56,120 nt of DNA, taken from positions 1-56,120 of the forward strand of contig OMIE01000092.1 of NCBI GenBank assembly GCA_900299025.1, written 5' to 3'. Source of the stretch: Burkholderiaceae bacterium (GTDB lineage: Bacteria > Pseudomonadota > Gammaproteobacteria > Burkholderiales > Burkholderiaceae_E). Every line of letters begins with the position of its first letter. Within the stretch, counting starts at the first letter, position 1. Of the stretch, positions 34,410 through 43,326 are shown one piece after another. Under the pieces are notes generated by a model. It was not told where the DNA came from, made no database searches, and saw only the letters and a program-made list of their open reading frames with translations. The position numbers and the translations under genes were made by a program.

Positions 34410-34856
34410 TCAGCGGCTCAAGCGGGTCTTCACTTGTTGCGAAACCGCCGACAGATCAGCACGCCCAGCGAGCGCAGCCTTAACCTGAGCCATGACTTTT
34501 CCCATAGCAGCCGGTCCTATGGAGCCAGCATCGCGCAGCGCCTGCTCAATCACCGCTTCAATCTCGCTCGGATCGGCCGCCTTAGGCATATAACCTTGCA
34601 AAATGATCATTTCAGCTTGCTCTTTGTCGGCTAAATCCTTGCGCCCTGCTGATAAGTAAGCTTCGATCGAATCTTTACGCTGCTTCACGAGCTTATCGGT
34701 TATTGCCACCACCGCTGCATCGTCGAGTTCCACACGTTCGTCGACCTCTTTTTGCTTCATGGCAGCAAGCAGCATGCGAATCGTGAGCAAACGATCCTGA
34801 TCGCGCGCCTTCATCGCCGTCTTCATGTCGTCTTGGATACGCTGTTTAAGACTCAT
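34410..34856 (-). CDS. yqeY: GatB/YqeY domain protein
   Basis: A 148-residue protein matching the YqeY family from SLKQRIQDDMKTAMKARDQDRL to the conserved QAEMIILQGYMPKAADPSEIE and MGKVMAQVKAALAGRADLS. The fold is that of the GatB tRNA-binding tail; its stand-alone role is unsettled. The ATG at 34856 is supported by GAGG nine bases upstream and by family length. It lies in the rpsU-yqeY-dnaG-rpoD order, with a strong terminator separating it from rpsU. Confidence 0.93.
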   Translation of the reverse strand: MSLKQRIQDDMKTAMKARDQDRLLTIRMLLAAMKQKEVDERVELDDAAVVAITDKLVKQRKDSIEAYLSAGRKDLADKEQAEMIILQGYMPKAADPSEIEAVIEQALRDAGSIGPAAMGKVMAQVKAALAGRADLSAVSQQVKTRLSR

Positions 34857-34930
34857 CGCTAAAACCTCGGTCGATCTGAGAGGAAAAAGAACACCATCTG
34901 GCTCAATCACCATTTGGCCCTAAGAAGAAA

Positions 34931-34964
34931 AAGCCGGAAGGCTTTGGAGCATTCCGGCTTTTTT
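34931..34964 (-). terminator. Bidirectional intrinsic terminator after rpsU
   Basis: Stem AAGCCGGAA (34931-34939) with TTCCGGCTT (34952-34960), a 12-base loop, preceded by A-run and followed by T-run, so both directions have a U-tract. It lies 75 bases after the rpsU stop and ends that transcript; yqeY and dnaG must then be expressed by readthrough or by a promoter in the 72 bp that follow. Confidence 0.85.
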
Positions 34965-35038
34965 GGCTTGTAAACCCTGTGAGGCTTGTCGAGCGCTTGA
35001 AGGCTATTGGAGTCCTTCAGACTGCTGAGAGCGCTAGC

Positions 35039-35251
35039 CTAGTACTTGCGCTTTGGTAGCATCATGCTACGGATACGCTTGTAATGACGCTTAACCGCCG
35101 CCGCTTTCTTGCGCTTACGCTCAGCAGTCGGTTTTTCGTAAAATTCGCGGGCCCTTAGCTCGGTGATGATTCCGGTCTTTTCAATAGTGCGTTTGAAGCG
35201 ACGCAAGGCAACGTCAAACGGCTCGTTTTCTTTGACTCGGATAATCGGCAT
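35039..35251 (-). CDS. rpsU: 30S ribosomal protein bS21
   Basis: A 70-residue basic protein, the whole length of bS21: [20 protein letters not shown] at the start and a Lys/Arg tail [14 protein letters not shown]. It sits on the 30S platform near the mRNA anti-Shine-Dalgarno helix. The site GGGGGTGA seven bases before the ATG is very strong, as expected. It follows the BaiN-like gene by seven bases and ends at the terminator at 34931. Confidence 0.97.
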   Translation of the reverse strand: MPIIRVKENEPFDVALRRFKRTIEKTGIITELRAREFYEKPTAERKRKKAAAVKRHYKRIRSMMLPKRKY

Positions 35252-35258
35252 AGACTCA

Positions 35259-36524
35259 TCACCCCCTTTCGTTGAGATAGCCCTCCAGTATAACCGATAT
35301 CGCGCGTGCCGCGCTCCAGGCAGACGACCAGGCCCATTGAAAGTTGTAGCCGCCCAACCATCCGGTGATATCGACCACCTCGCCCAGAAAAAACAAGCCA
35401 GGGTGCTTAAGCGATTGCATGCTTCGTGGATCAAGCTCCGCCACATCAACGCCGCCTGCGGCGACTTCGGCCTTTTTCCAACCTTCAGTGCCTGTTGGCA
35501 GCAACCGATCGCGCTCAAGAATCTGTCCGAGTTGGCGAATCGCACGATCGGGCCATTGATCGATCGTCGTCGTTAGCTCGGGCAATTGTGCACCTGACAT
35601 GCCAAGCCGTTGCTGCAAAAATCGCCTTGGCATTGACAACGTCGGATCAGACCCTCCAAAAATACGCTCTAGACTTTGCCGCTGGGTGGCCTTTTGCTTG
35701 ACCCAGCGCTCGGCAAAATCGCGCGTAAGCCCATTGGGTGCCCAACGTAATTCAAGCGCCTGGTCTTGGGCCCAATACGATGAAATTTGCAAGATCGCTG
35801 GCCCCGATAAGCCTCGATGCGTAAAGAGCAAGTCTTCGTCAAAACTGGGTGCGCTGCGCTGAGTCGGCAAACTCACCCGAACGTTTAGCGAGACACCTGC
35901 CAAGGCGGCATTGGCCATCCAGGGTGCCTGGAGGGTGAGCGGAACCAGGGCAGGACGCGGCTCAATAAGCTTTAAGCCTAGCGATGCCGCAAGACGTTGC
36001 CCCCAATCGCTTGCGCCAATCGCTGGTATCGAAGGACCCCCACTTGCGATCACCAGCATACGGCTGCGCAAAGGACCCGCGTCGCTCGCTAGGCTAAAGC
36101 AGGGGCCATGGTCATAGTCAGGCCGCACCGCGTGCACGGTGCTTCCCATGATACGTTGAGCACCCGCTAGCTGAGCGCGGCGGTCAAGCCAGCGAATCAC
36201 TGCTTCGCTGCCCTGATCGCAAAAGAGCTGGCCGCGGTGTTTTTCGTGAACGGATAAGCCATCACGCCTGAATTGGGCCAAAAAGGCATCAGGACCAAAG
36301 CCATTCAAAGCCTGACGTGCAAAGCGGGGCTCCTGGCCGTGATAGCGATCGAGTTTGGCGCCTTCGAGGTTGGTGATATTGCAGCGTCCACCGCCCGAAA
36401 TGCGAATTTTTTCCGCAAGTTTGGTGCTGTGATCGACCAACAGGACGCGAAAGCGTCCAGGTGGCAGGCTTCCTGCAAAAAATAGCCCTGCAGCGCCTGC
36501 GCCCACCACAATGACATCGTGCAT
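35259..36524 (-). CDS. BaiN/HI0933-like NAD(P)/FAD-dependent oxidoreductase
   Basis: A 421-residue flavoprotein. The FAD-binding start [20 protein letters not shown], the [12 protein letters not shown] signature and the C-terminal [28 protein letters not shown] define the HI0933/BaiN family. The reaction is not established for most members. The ATG at 36524 gives the usual family start; another ATG at 36536 overlaps the tsaD start codon. It is immediately upstream of rpsU on the same strand, so it may share that transcript, and is divergent from tsaD with ten bases or fewer between. Confidence 0.9.
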   Translation of the reverse strand: MHDVIVVGAGAAGLFFAGSLPPGRFRVLLVDHSTKLAEKIRISGGGRCNITNLEGAKLDRYHGQEPRFARQALNGFGPDAFLAQFRRDGLSVHEKHRGQLFCDQGSEAVIRWLDRRAQLAGAQRIMGSTVHAVRPDYDHGPCFSLASDAGPLRSRMLVIASGGPSIPAIGASDWGQRLAASLGLKLIEPRPALVPLTLQAPWMANAALAGVSLNVRVSLPTQRSAPSFDEDLLFTHRGLSGPAILQISSYWAQDQALELRWAPNGLTRDFAERWVKQKATQRQSLERIFGGSDPTLSMPRRFLQQRLGMSGAQLPELTTTIDQWPDRAIRQLGQILERDRLLPTGTEGWKKAEVAAGGVDVAELDPRSMQSLKHPGLFFLGEVVDITGWLGGYNFQWAWSSAWSAARAISVILEGYLNERG

Positions 36525-36534
36525 TATCTGGTCC

Positions 36535-37593
36535 ATGCTTGTTTTAGGTATTGAGACATCCTGCGACGATACCGGGGTTGCGCTTTTTGACAGCGATCGC
36601 GGCATTCTCGCTGAAGCCTTGCACTCGCAAGTCGCCATGCACACCCGATACGGCGGTGTTGTGCCCGAACTTGCCTCGCGCGATCATTTAGCACGCCTAA
36701 GTCCGATGATTGTGCGCTGCATGGCCGCTGCCCAACGAGCACTTCATGATCTCGATGCGGTTGCCTGGACGCAAGGTCCAGGTTTAGCAGGCGCCTTACT
36801 CGTTGGTGCATCGCTTGGAAGCTCGCTTGCACTCAGTCTCGGCATTAAGGGTCTGGGGATCCATCATTTGGAGGGACATTTGCTCTCACCGCTGCTTGAT
36901 GATCATCCGCCCGCTTTTCCCTTTGTTGCTTTACTTTGCTCAGGTGGCCACACCCAGTTGATGCTGGTCCAGCAACTCGGCAGTTACGAGCTTCTTGGTG
37001 ATACCTTAGACGACGCCGCTGGCGAAGCCTTCGATAAAAGCGCGAAAATGATGGGTCTGGGCTATCCGGGTGGGCCTGCGATCGCCGCGCTTGCGCAACA
37101 AGGCAACCCAACACGCTACCCCCTCCCGCGTCCGATGCTGCGATCAGGCGATTTGGATTTCAGCTTTAGTGGCTTAAAGACCGCGGTGCGAACCAAGCTT
37201 GCCTCGCTTGGGGTGCGGGCTGACGATGAGGAATCAATACAGGCCCTCAGCCACGTGCAGCGTGCCGATGTGGCGGCAAGCCTTCAGGCCGCGATTTGTG
37301 AGGTCTTGGTGAGTAAATCAATGGCTGCCATGGAAAAAACCGATCAACAAAGGCTCGTGATTGCAGGAGGCGTTAGCGCCAACCATGAACTACGAAGGCA
37401 ACTCAAGCTAGCTTGCGAGCGTCGCGGCTTTCAGCTGCACTTTCCAGCGCTTAAGCTTTGTACCGACAACGGCGCGATGATTGCACTGGCAGCGGCCATG
37501 CGGCTTGAACGCGGCGAAGGACTTCAGGGCGAAGAACTTGCCCGTGTTGGCGCAAACGTTCGCCCGCGCTGGCCATTACACGGACTCAAGTAA
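36535..37593 (+). CDS. tsaD: tRNA threonylcarbamoyladenosine transferase TsaD
   Basis: A 352-residue Kae1/TsaD protein, which with TsaB, TsaE and TsaC makes t6A37 on tRNAs reading ANN codons. [19 protein letters not shown] is the conserved N-terminus; the metal-binding HxxxH is in [43 protein letters not shown] and [16 protein letters not shown] complete the ATPase core. The start is set to the ATG at 36535, eight codons inside a longer frame. tsaE is at 42685 in this window. The 3' end overlaps the convergent ROK gene by 18 bases. Confidence 0.96.
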   Translation: MLVLGIETSCDDTGVALFDSDRGILAEALHSQVAMHTRYGGVVPELASRDHLARLSPMIVRCMAAAQRALHDLDAVAWTQGPGLAGALLVGASLGSSLALSLGIKGLGIHHLEGHLLSPLLDDHPPAFPFVALLCSGGHTQLMLVQQLGSYELLGDTLDDAAGEAFDKSAKMMGLGYPGGPAIAALAQQGNPTRYPLPRPMLRSGDLDFSFSGLKTAVRTKLASLGVRADDEESIQALSHVQRADVAASLQAAICEVLVSKSMAAMEKTDQQRLVIAGGVSANHELRRQLKLACERRGFQLHFPALKLCTDNGAMIALAAAMRLERGEGLQGEELARVGANVRPRWPLHGLK

Positions 37594-38496
37594 CCAGGCA
37601 GCCCCACGAACCCCTGAGGCATCACCGTGAAGCGCCGGACGCAAGCGGGTTTTCGGTTGACGGTTTGAAAAAACCCAGGCCTGCCAGCGTGCGGGCACCT
37701 CGTCATAAATCGCGGCAAGTTGGCTTAAACCGCCACCGAGCACGATCACCTCGGGGTCAATGATATTGATCACCATGGCAAGCGCCCTTGCAAGTCGATC
37801 ATAAAAGCGCTCGAGCGCCTCGGGCGCACGGGGATCGTTCAAGGCAGCTTGAGCGTTGCCGTCGTTACGACCGATATCTCTTGCAAGTGCAGGCCCACTA
37901 AGGAAACATTCGATGCACGCATGGCGCAAACACCAGCAACGCGGACCTGGAACCTCGCCCCAATCCACACGCGGCCAGGGTAGGCTGACATGGCCCCATT
38001 CGCCTGCAAGACCCCCGGCACCTGCCCAGAGCTTGCGGTTAACGACCAAACCCGCACCAACCCCGGTACCCAAAATGACTGCAAACACGCAAGAAAAGTC
38101 TGCCCCAGCGCCGTCTTCAGCTTCGGATAAAGCAAGGCAATTGGCATCATTAGCCATGGCGATAGGCTCGCCCAGCAAGGCCTGCAAGTCATCTCTCATC
38201 GCGTGACCAATCAGCCAGGTGGAATTGGCATTACGAACAATACCTTGCTCATCGAGAGAACCCGGTATGCCAATCCCGATACTGCAATGGCGAGCACGCG
38301 GATGCGCTTGCCGTGCAGCCTGCAAAAGCGCCCCAATCTGATGAAGAGTCGCTTGATAATGACCTCTGGGTGTGGGAACGCGTTGGCCCCAAATCGCCTG
38401 CCCTTGAGGGTTGAGCAGGATCGCTTCGGTTTTTGTGCCTCCTAAATCGACACCCCATCGATAGCCGCCCGGTCGTCCTGGTCGCTCTTGCTTCAC
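37576..38496 (-). CDS. ROK-family sugar kinase
   Basis: A 306-residue ROK kinase. The phosphate loop is [13 protein letters not shown], the catalytic Asp is in [14 protein letters not shown], the glucose-contact Glu is in [13 protein letters not shown], and the zinc motif [18 protein letters not shown] is intact. The proximity pattern is that of NagK/Mak-type kinases (N-acetylglucosamine or fructose); the exact sugar is open. The start codon is GTG directly after the plsY stop, with GAAGG five bases upstream, so it is coupled to plsY. Confidence 0.88.
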   Translation of the reverse strand: MKQERPGRPGGYRWGVDLGGTKTEAILLNPQGQAIWGQRVPTPRGHYQATLHQIGALLQAARQAHPRARHCSIGIGIPGSLDEQGIVRNANSTWLIGHAMRDDLQALLGEPIAMANDANCLALSEAEDGAGADFSCVFAVILGTGVGAGLVVNRKLWAGAGGLAGEWGHVSLPWPRVDWGEVPGPRCWCLRHACIECFLSGPALARDIGRNDGNAQAALNDPRAPEALERFYDRLARALAMVINIIDPEVIVLGGGLSQLAAIYDEVPARWQAWVFSNRQPKTRLRPALHGDASGVRGAAWLLESV

Positions 38497-39120
38497 TTAA
38501 GCCTTCGAACGTTGACCAATTTTTGATTCCTCACCCCGCAAGAGCTTCGCGATGTTGGGGCGATGTCTGAGCACCAGCAAGATGCTCATCACGCTCACAC
38601 CTGCAACTAAGTCGAAGCCACCATGGAAAACATAGGCAAAACCAGGCGCAACAAAGGCTGCGGTCAATGCAGCCAGGGAGGAGTAGCGAAAGACGATCGC
38701 TGTGATGAGCCAGGTCAACACCGTGGCCGTACCCATCCATGGGTGAAGCATCAAAAGCACGCCTGCGGCAGTGGCCACGCCTTTGCCGCCCTGGAATCGG
38801 TGCCATATGGGAAACAAGTGCCCGATAAACGCAGCTAGCCCCACCAAAGCAAGACCGGCCATGCCTTGTTGGTGAAGTTTGGCAGTAGCCACTGCGAGCG
38901 CCACCGCCAAAACACCTTTACCGGTATCACCAAGCAAGGTCCAGATCGCCGCTTGACGATTGCCGGTACGCAAAACATTGGTTGCACCCGGATTGCCTGA
39001 TCCATAACTGTGGGGATCGGGCAAACCCATCCAATGACTCACCCAGACCGCAATAGAAATCGACCCAATCAAGTAGGCAAGTAAGGCCATGAGCGCAAGA
39101 ATTGCTGGGGCTTGGCTCAT
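38497..39120 (-). CDS. plsY: Glycerol-3-phosphate acyltransferase PlsY
   Basis: A 207-residue inner-membrane protein with five hydrophobic segments. The family motifs GSGNPGATNVLRT (substrate binding), GHLFPIWHRFQGGKGVATAAG and the later YSSLAALTAA are present. It transfers acyl groups from acyl phosphate to glycerol-3-phosphate, the first step of phospholipid synthesis. Length is normal. The ROK kinase gene starts on the base after its stop. In Burkholderiales plsY often neighbours ybaK and tsaD, as here. Confidence 0.95.
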   Translation of the reverse strand: MSQAPAILALMALLAYLIGSISIAVWVSHWMGLPDPHSYGSGNPGATNVLRTGNRQAAIWTLLGDTGKGVLAVALAVATAKLHQQGMAGLALVGLAAFIGHLFPIWHRFQGGKGVATAAGVLLMLHPWMGTATVLTWLITAIVFRYSSLAALTAAFVAPGFAYVFHGGFDLVAGVSVMSILLVLRHRPNIAKLLRGEESKIGQRSKA

Positions 39121-39176
39121 CGTGCGCAGCCTTTTTTACAGGGTGCGAGTAGCTTCATCATCGCGTGCATGCTCAT

Positions 39177-39671
39177 TTACTCATCGGCCAAGGCGCAATG
39201 CACAGGCTTGGCAAGCAAGACCTCGCTTAGCACCTGGGGTGATAGGCCGAGCAAAAAGCCGCGCCGCCCACCATTGATATAAATTTTTGGTAAATCGAGA
39301 ATGCTTGCCTCCACATAAATGGGCATGGCTTTGCGCAACCCGAATGGTGAAGTACCACCGACTTGATAACCTGAATGGCGCTGAGCGACCTCCACATCAC
39401 AAGGCTCAATGCTTTTTCGTCCAATTTGCCTCGCTAATTGCTTGGTCGACACCTTACGATCACCGTGCATCAGCACGATTAATGGCTTTTTTTGCTCGTC
39501 TTGCATCACCAGGGTTTTGACCACGTGATGTTCGTCAACTTGCAATTGTCTTGCCGACTCGGCCGTACCACCGTGCTCGACATAATCGTAAGCATGTTCG
39601 CTAAAGGCAAGCTTCTGGCGTCGCAACCACTGCGTGGCAGGCGTCTCTGAAACATGTCGGGATGCACTCAT
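39177..39671 (-). CDS. ybaK: Cys-tRNA(Pro)/Cys-tRNA(Cys) deacylase YbaK
   Basis: A 164-residue trans-editing enzyme of the YbaK/EbsC type. The core has YVEHGGTAESARQL, VKTLVMQDEQKKPLIVLMHG, the catalytic-site Lys-containing stretch DRKVSTKQLARQIGRKSI and VGGTSPFGLRKAMPIY near the end. It clears Cys misattached to tRNA-Pro. The first ~20 residues are an unconserved extension. The XerD-type gene ends 18 bases downstream of its start side, that is, upstream on the minus strand. Confidence 0.92.
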   Translation of the reverse strand: MSASRHVSETPATQWLRRQKLAFSEHAYDYVEHGGTAESARQLQVDEHHVVKTLVMQDEQKKPLIVLMHGDRKVSTKQLARQIGRKSIEPCDVEVAQRHSGYQVGGTSPFGLRKAMPIYVEASILDLPKIYINGGRRGFLLGLSPQVLSEVLLAKPVHCALADE

Positions 39672-39689
39672 GCTGATCGAAGGCCTTTG

Positions 39690-40613
39690 TCAGGCACGCG
39701 GATGGTGTTTGGCATGAAGCTGGCGAAGTCTTTCGCGGGCAACATGGGTGTAAATTTGAGTGGTCGTGATATCAGCATGGCCGAGCAGCAATTGAACCAC
39801 GCGTAGGTCTGCACCATGGTTGAGTAAGTGGGTGGCAAAAGCATGACGCAAGCCATGTGGCGATAAGGCTGCCTCGATGCCTGCCGCGATCGCGTACTGC
39901 TTAATCAACACCCAGAATCGCTGCCTGCTCATCGCTTCGCCCTTGGCCGTCGGGAAAAGTACATCGGAGCTCCTAGCGCCGAGCAAGCTCGCTCGTCCCT
40001 GGCTAAGCCATTGCTCAACCCAGTAAAGTGCCTCTTCACCGATGGGAACGAGTCGTTGTTTATTACCCTTGCCAACCACTCGAAGCACGGCATCGCGTAG
40101 CGATAGTTCAGCAACCCGCAAACCAACCAGTTCACTAACCCTCAGACCACTCGCGTAAAGCGTTTCGAGCATAGCCTTATCGCGTAGACCGAGGGTCTCA
40201 TCAATATTTGGCGCCTTTAATAGCGCTTCAACCTGCTCCTCGGAAAGCGTATGTGGAAAACGAGGCCCTTGGTTGGCCGAACGAATCCCAGCGCTCGGAT
40301 CGTCTTCACGGAGTCCACGTTGCATCAACCAGGCGTAATAACGGCGCATGCAAGAAAGTCTGCGGTTAGCCGAACTTGCTTTGCTTTGCGGATGCCGAGC
40401 AGCGATGTAGGCGAGCAAATCTTCAGCGCGCGCGTCCGAGAGTTGGCGCGAAGATCCCGATTCGCTCAAAAATTGCGCGAAGGCCTTGAGATCGCGGCCA
40501 TAGGCAAGCCGGGTTGCAGGGGATAATCCGTCTTCAAGCCACAAGGCATCACAAAAAGCCTCTAAACCATGGTCTTTATGCATAACCTGACGTGTCGTTG
40601 TTGCAAGCTGCAT
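39690..40613 (-). CDS. xerD: Tyrosine site-specific recombinase XerD
   Basis: A 307-residue integrase. The N-terminal SAM-like core-binding domain spans about residues 15-100 and the catalytic domain about 120-300, with Arg in YASGLRVSELVGL, Lys in GKGNKQRLVP, HGLRHAFATHLLNHGADLRV (H-x-x-R), LGHADITTTQIYTHV (His and the nucleophile Tyr). XerD resolves chromosome dimers at dif with XerC. Length fits from the ATG at 40613; that ATG overlaps the start codon of the divergent AEC gene (CATG). Placement beside ybaK-plsY is the usual chromosomal one, so this is a housekeeping recombinase, not a mobile-element integrase. Confidence 0.93.
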   Translation of the reverse strand: MQLATTTRQVMHKDHGLEAFCDALWLEDGLSPATRLAYGRDLKAFAQFLSESGSSRQLSDARAEDLLAYIAARHPQSKASSANRRLSCMRRYYAWLMQRGLREDDPSAGIRSANQGPRFPHTLSEEQVEALLKAPNIDETLGLRDKAMLETLYASGLRVSELVGLRVAELSLRDAVLRVVGKGNKQRLVPIGEEALYWVEQWLSQGRASLLGARSSDVLFPTAKGEAMSRQRFWVLIKQYAIAAGIEAALSPHGLRHAFATHLLNHGADLRVVQLLLGHADITTTQIYTHVARERLRQLHAKHHPRA

Positions 40614-41547
40614 GGTTTGCAATGCTCCCACAGATCGCAGCGCTGTGCTTGAACTCCTCGGCCCAGAGTTTGCACTGATGCTTGCTGGCCTTGCGCTGCG
40701 TCGAGGCTTAGCTTGGCCCGAGCAGGGCTGGGTGATGCTTGAAAAGCTCAATTATTTCTTGCTGTTTCCCTGCCTCTTGTTTTTGTCCATTGTGAAGGCC
40801 CCAGGAAGCATTGCATCGGCTGCCTCGATGATGCTCGCAGCCGGCACAAGTGCTGCATGCGCAATTGCCATGGGTATGGCCTGTCGTTGGATACCTCAAA
40901 CTCAGCCACAACGCTTCGCAAGTGGTGTCCAAACCGCCTTTCGCTTTAATTCTTATCTTGGTCTGGCCATGGCCGAGCGTTTAGGTGGGGCCGAAGGCCT
41001 TGCGCTCTTTTCGATCATGATTTCGGTATTGATTCCCTGCTTCAATGTTGCAGCGGTCTACCCGATGGCAAGACAGGGCAAACAAAATCTTTGGCGCGAG
41101 CTGGCAGGCAATCCCTTGATTATTGCCACCCTGGGTGGTCTTGCCTGGCGATCGCTCGAGATGCCGTTACCTGGCTTGATTCAAGCCAGCCTTGGCAGGC
41201 TCGGGCAGGCGGCTCTGCCGCTTGGCCTGCTATGCGTGGGCGCCGCTTTACGTTGGCCGCGGTCTGAGCAAGGGCTCTTGGTTGGTGATCGATGGCTTGC
41301 GCTTTGCTTCACCACGATCAAACTCATTGCGATGCCAGCAATCGCCTTATTGGTGTGCGACGCGCTTGGGCTTGGCGGCACGGCGGGTTTACTTGTCGTG
41401 ATGTTTTGTGCACTTCCAACGTCGCCCGCCTCCTATGTTTTGGCATCGCGTATGGGCGGTGATGGCGTTTATGTCGCCCAGTTAATCACGCTCTCGCTGC
41501 TCGTCTCGACCCTAACACTACCCTTTTGGATTCAGTTTGCGCGTTAG
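40612..41547 (+). CDS. AEC-family transporter (auxin efflux carrier-like)
   Basis: A 311-residue membrane protein with about ten hydrophobic segments and the AEC pattern: LLFPCLLFLSIVKAP in the second segment, FRFNSYLGLAMAE in the middle, and CALPTSPASYVLASRMGGD near the end. Such permeases move carboxylates such as malate or malonate. The start ATG overlaps xerD (CATG), with no space for an ordinary promoter. The end overlaps the convergent queG gene by four bases. The substrate is not deducible. Confidence 0.85.
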   Translation: MVCNAPTDRSAVLELLGPEFALMLAGLALRRGLAWPEQGWVMLEKLNYFLLFPCLLFLSIVKAPGSIASAASMMLAAGTSAACAIAMGMACRWIPQTQPQRFASGVQTAFRFNSYLGLAMAERLGGAEGLALFSIMISVLIPCFNVAAVYPMARQGKQNLWRELAGNPLIIATLGGLAWRSLEMPLPGLIQASLGRLGQAALPLGLLCVGAALRWPRSEQGLLVGDRWLALCFTTIKLIAMPAIALLVCDALGLGGTAGLLVVMFCALPTSPASYVLASRMGGDGVYVAQLITLSLLVSTLTLPFWIQFAR

Positions 41548-42686
41548 CGATTCAGCGCCCACTCGATATGCTCTGCGAGGATAGGGTCGGCCTGAGACCT
41601 CAAGGCAACGAGTGCTTGACGTGCCTGCAGCTTGCCAGCCTCAAGTGGCTCTTGAGCTGAGCCACTGGCAAGCAAATTACCGAGTGCAACAACCACATTG
41701 CGCTGCCATCGCCAATGGCCGATGCGACGGATAGCCATGCCCTCGGTGTTTCGCAAAAAGCGCTCCTCGCTCCAGCTCAACGCCTCAGTGAGCGATAAGT
41801 TTAAGAAAGCGGGTCGGGTTTTGAAGTCCTCGGCAGGGGTCGCAACAGCGAACTTATTCCAAGGACAAATGAGCTGACAGTCATCGCAACCATAAATCCT
41901 ATTGCCCATGGCAGCTCGAAACGCTACCGGGATAGGGCCTGGATTTTCGATCGTCAGATACGAGATGCAGCGCCTGGCATCCAAGCGATAAGGTGCAACA
42001 ATCGCCTTGGTCGGGCAGACATCAAGGCAAGCGCTACAGCTTCCACATCGATCACTCGCCGGATCGGCTTGACGCGCTTCGATCTCCCCTGCCAGTGCCA
42101 TGGGAAGCTGTTCAATCGCCCGATTGAGAAACAGCGATCCGAGAAAAAACATCGAACCCGATTGGCGATTGAGTAATAAGGTGTTTTTACCTCGCCATCC
42201 GAGCTTGGCCCGATGGGCTAACTCGACTTCCATGACGGGGGCCGAGTCACAAAAGGCTCGAAATTCAAGTCCTGGCAAGTGCTGCTTTAAGGATTGACCA
42301 AGTGCTTGCAGACGCGATCGCAGCAGCTTGTGATAGTCGCGCCCCCGCGCGTACAAAGAAACATTGGCCTGGCTGTTACGCTCAAGTTCGCCCCAGGCTT
42401 GGTCCAGCCAAGCACTGGACCGCGGGCGATAGCTCAGCGCAACCATCAGCACAGACACCGTGCCGGGAACCAATGCTGCAGGACGGGCCCGCTTTAAACC
42501 ATGGCGCGCCATATAATCCATCTCGCCATGAAAACCGGCCCCAAGCCATTGCAGCAAGCCCTCTTCGGCGTCATGCAAATCGATGTCAGTCACCCCCCAG
42601 TGCTCAAAACCTTGAGCGCGCATCCAAGCTGCCCAGTCATGGCCATTGGGGTGAGCCTTGTCTGAAGCAAGCGCGGGTAATTGCAT
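41544..42686 (-). CDS. queG: Epoxyqueuosine reductase QueG
   Basis: A 380-residue cobalamin- and iron-sulfur-dependent enzyme, the last step of queuosine formation on tRNA. Two 4Fe-4S clusters are bound by CGSCSACLDVCPTKAI and CDDCQLICPWNKF; the N-terminal part has EHWGVTDIDLHDAEEGLLQW and the cobalamin/substrate region AHRAKLGWRGKNTLLLNRQSG. The start is either ATG 42686 or TTG 42695; ATG 42686 overlaps the tsaE ATG (CATG). It depends on cobalamin, as may the two proteins at 2381-4163. Confidence 0.94.
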   Translation of the reverse strand: MQLPALASDKAHPNGHDWAAWMRAQGFEHWGVTDIDLHDAEEGLLQWLGAGFHGEMDYMARHGLKRARPAALVPGTVSVLMVALSYRPRSSAWLDQAWGELERNSQANVSLYARGRDYHKLLRSRLQALGQSLKQHLPGLEFRAFCDSAPVMEVELAHRAKLGWRGKNTLLLNRQSGSMFFLGSLFLNRAIEQLPMALAGEIEARQADPASDRCGSCSACLDVCPTKAIVAPYRLDARRCISYLTIENPGPIPVAFRAAMGNRIYGCDDCQLICPWNKFAVATPAEDFKTRPAFLNLSLTEALSWSEERFLRNTEGMAIRRIGHWRWQRNVVVALGNLLASGSAQEPLEAGKLQARQALVALRSQADPILAEHIEWALNR

Positions 42687-43314
42687 GGTTTGCAAACGTG
42701 TTCTTCACAAAGAAGACGATTGTGCCTTGCTAGCTCAAGACTTAGCCAGAATTTATAAAGCCTCGATGCTGGAGAAGCCTTCTTCCTGGAAAGTTTATTT
42801 GCATGGTGATTTAGGCGTTGGTAAAACAAGCTTCGTACGCTACCTGCTTCGTGCCCTCGGACTCAATGAGCGTGTTAAGAGTCCGAGTTTTGCCATCATG
42901 CATAGTTACAGCCTAGTCATGGATGATCAGCATCCCGACCTGCTCGGGTCAGCCTATCGAAAGAAGGGCAATGAGCCAAGCCTTTCTTTTGATGCCTATC
43001 ACTTTGACTTTTATCGACTCAACACCCCTGGCGATTGGCTGGGTGCTGGACTTGAAGACCATTTCGATGAGCCTTGCGCACTGCTGCTGGTTGAATGGCC
43101 GGAGAAAGCAAGCCTGCCTGCCGCTGATATCCGGATTCATTGGTCCTGGGGGGGTGAAGAAGGCAATCGCGAAGCCGACAGCTGCCAAGATGAACAGCTT
43201 CAAGCCGAGCTCAGCCCAAGGCATGTCACCGTGACGGCAAGACCCGACTTCTGGGCTTTTAAAGCCCTGAAGCTAGGTTTGCAAGACAAGCCCACAGACC
43301 CGCTAAAGGGTTAA
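42685..43314 (+). CDS. tsaE: tRNA t6A biosynthesis ATPase TsaE
   Basis: A 209-residue P-loop protein, longer than the usual ~150. Walker A is LHGDLGVGKTSFVRYLLRAL, followed by VKSPSFAIMHSY, FDAYHFDFYRLNTPGDWLGAGLEDHF and LLVEWPEKA, the TsaE order. It supports TsaB-TsaD in making t6A. The extra length comes from an insertion around DQHPDLLGSAYRKKGNEP and a longer C-terminus. The start is set at ATG 42685; a TTG nine codons earlier with GGGGTGAG two bases upstream is possible. The amidase gene follows after 12 bp. Confidence 0.9.
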   Translation: MVCKRVLHKEDDCALLAQDLARIYKASMLEKPSSWKVYLHGDLGVGKTSFVRYLLRALGLNERVKSPSFAIMHSYSLVMDDQHPDLLGSAYRKKGNEPSLSFDAYHFDFYRLNTPGDWLGAGLEDHFDEPCALLLVEWPEKASLPAADIRIHWSWGGEEGNREADSCQDEQLQAELSPRHVTVTARPDFWAFKALKLGLQDKPTDPLKG

Positions 43315-43326
43315 TCGCCTCCTGCC

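Noticed and set aside
39690-40613. Integrase marking a genomic island
   Set aside because: Sequence and length are those of housekeeping XerD, it sits beside ybaK-plsY, and no att-like repeats or cargo flank it.
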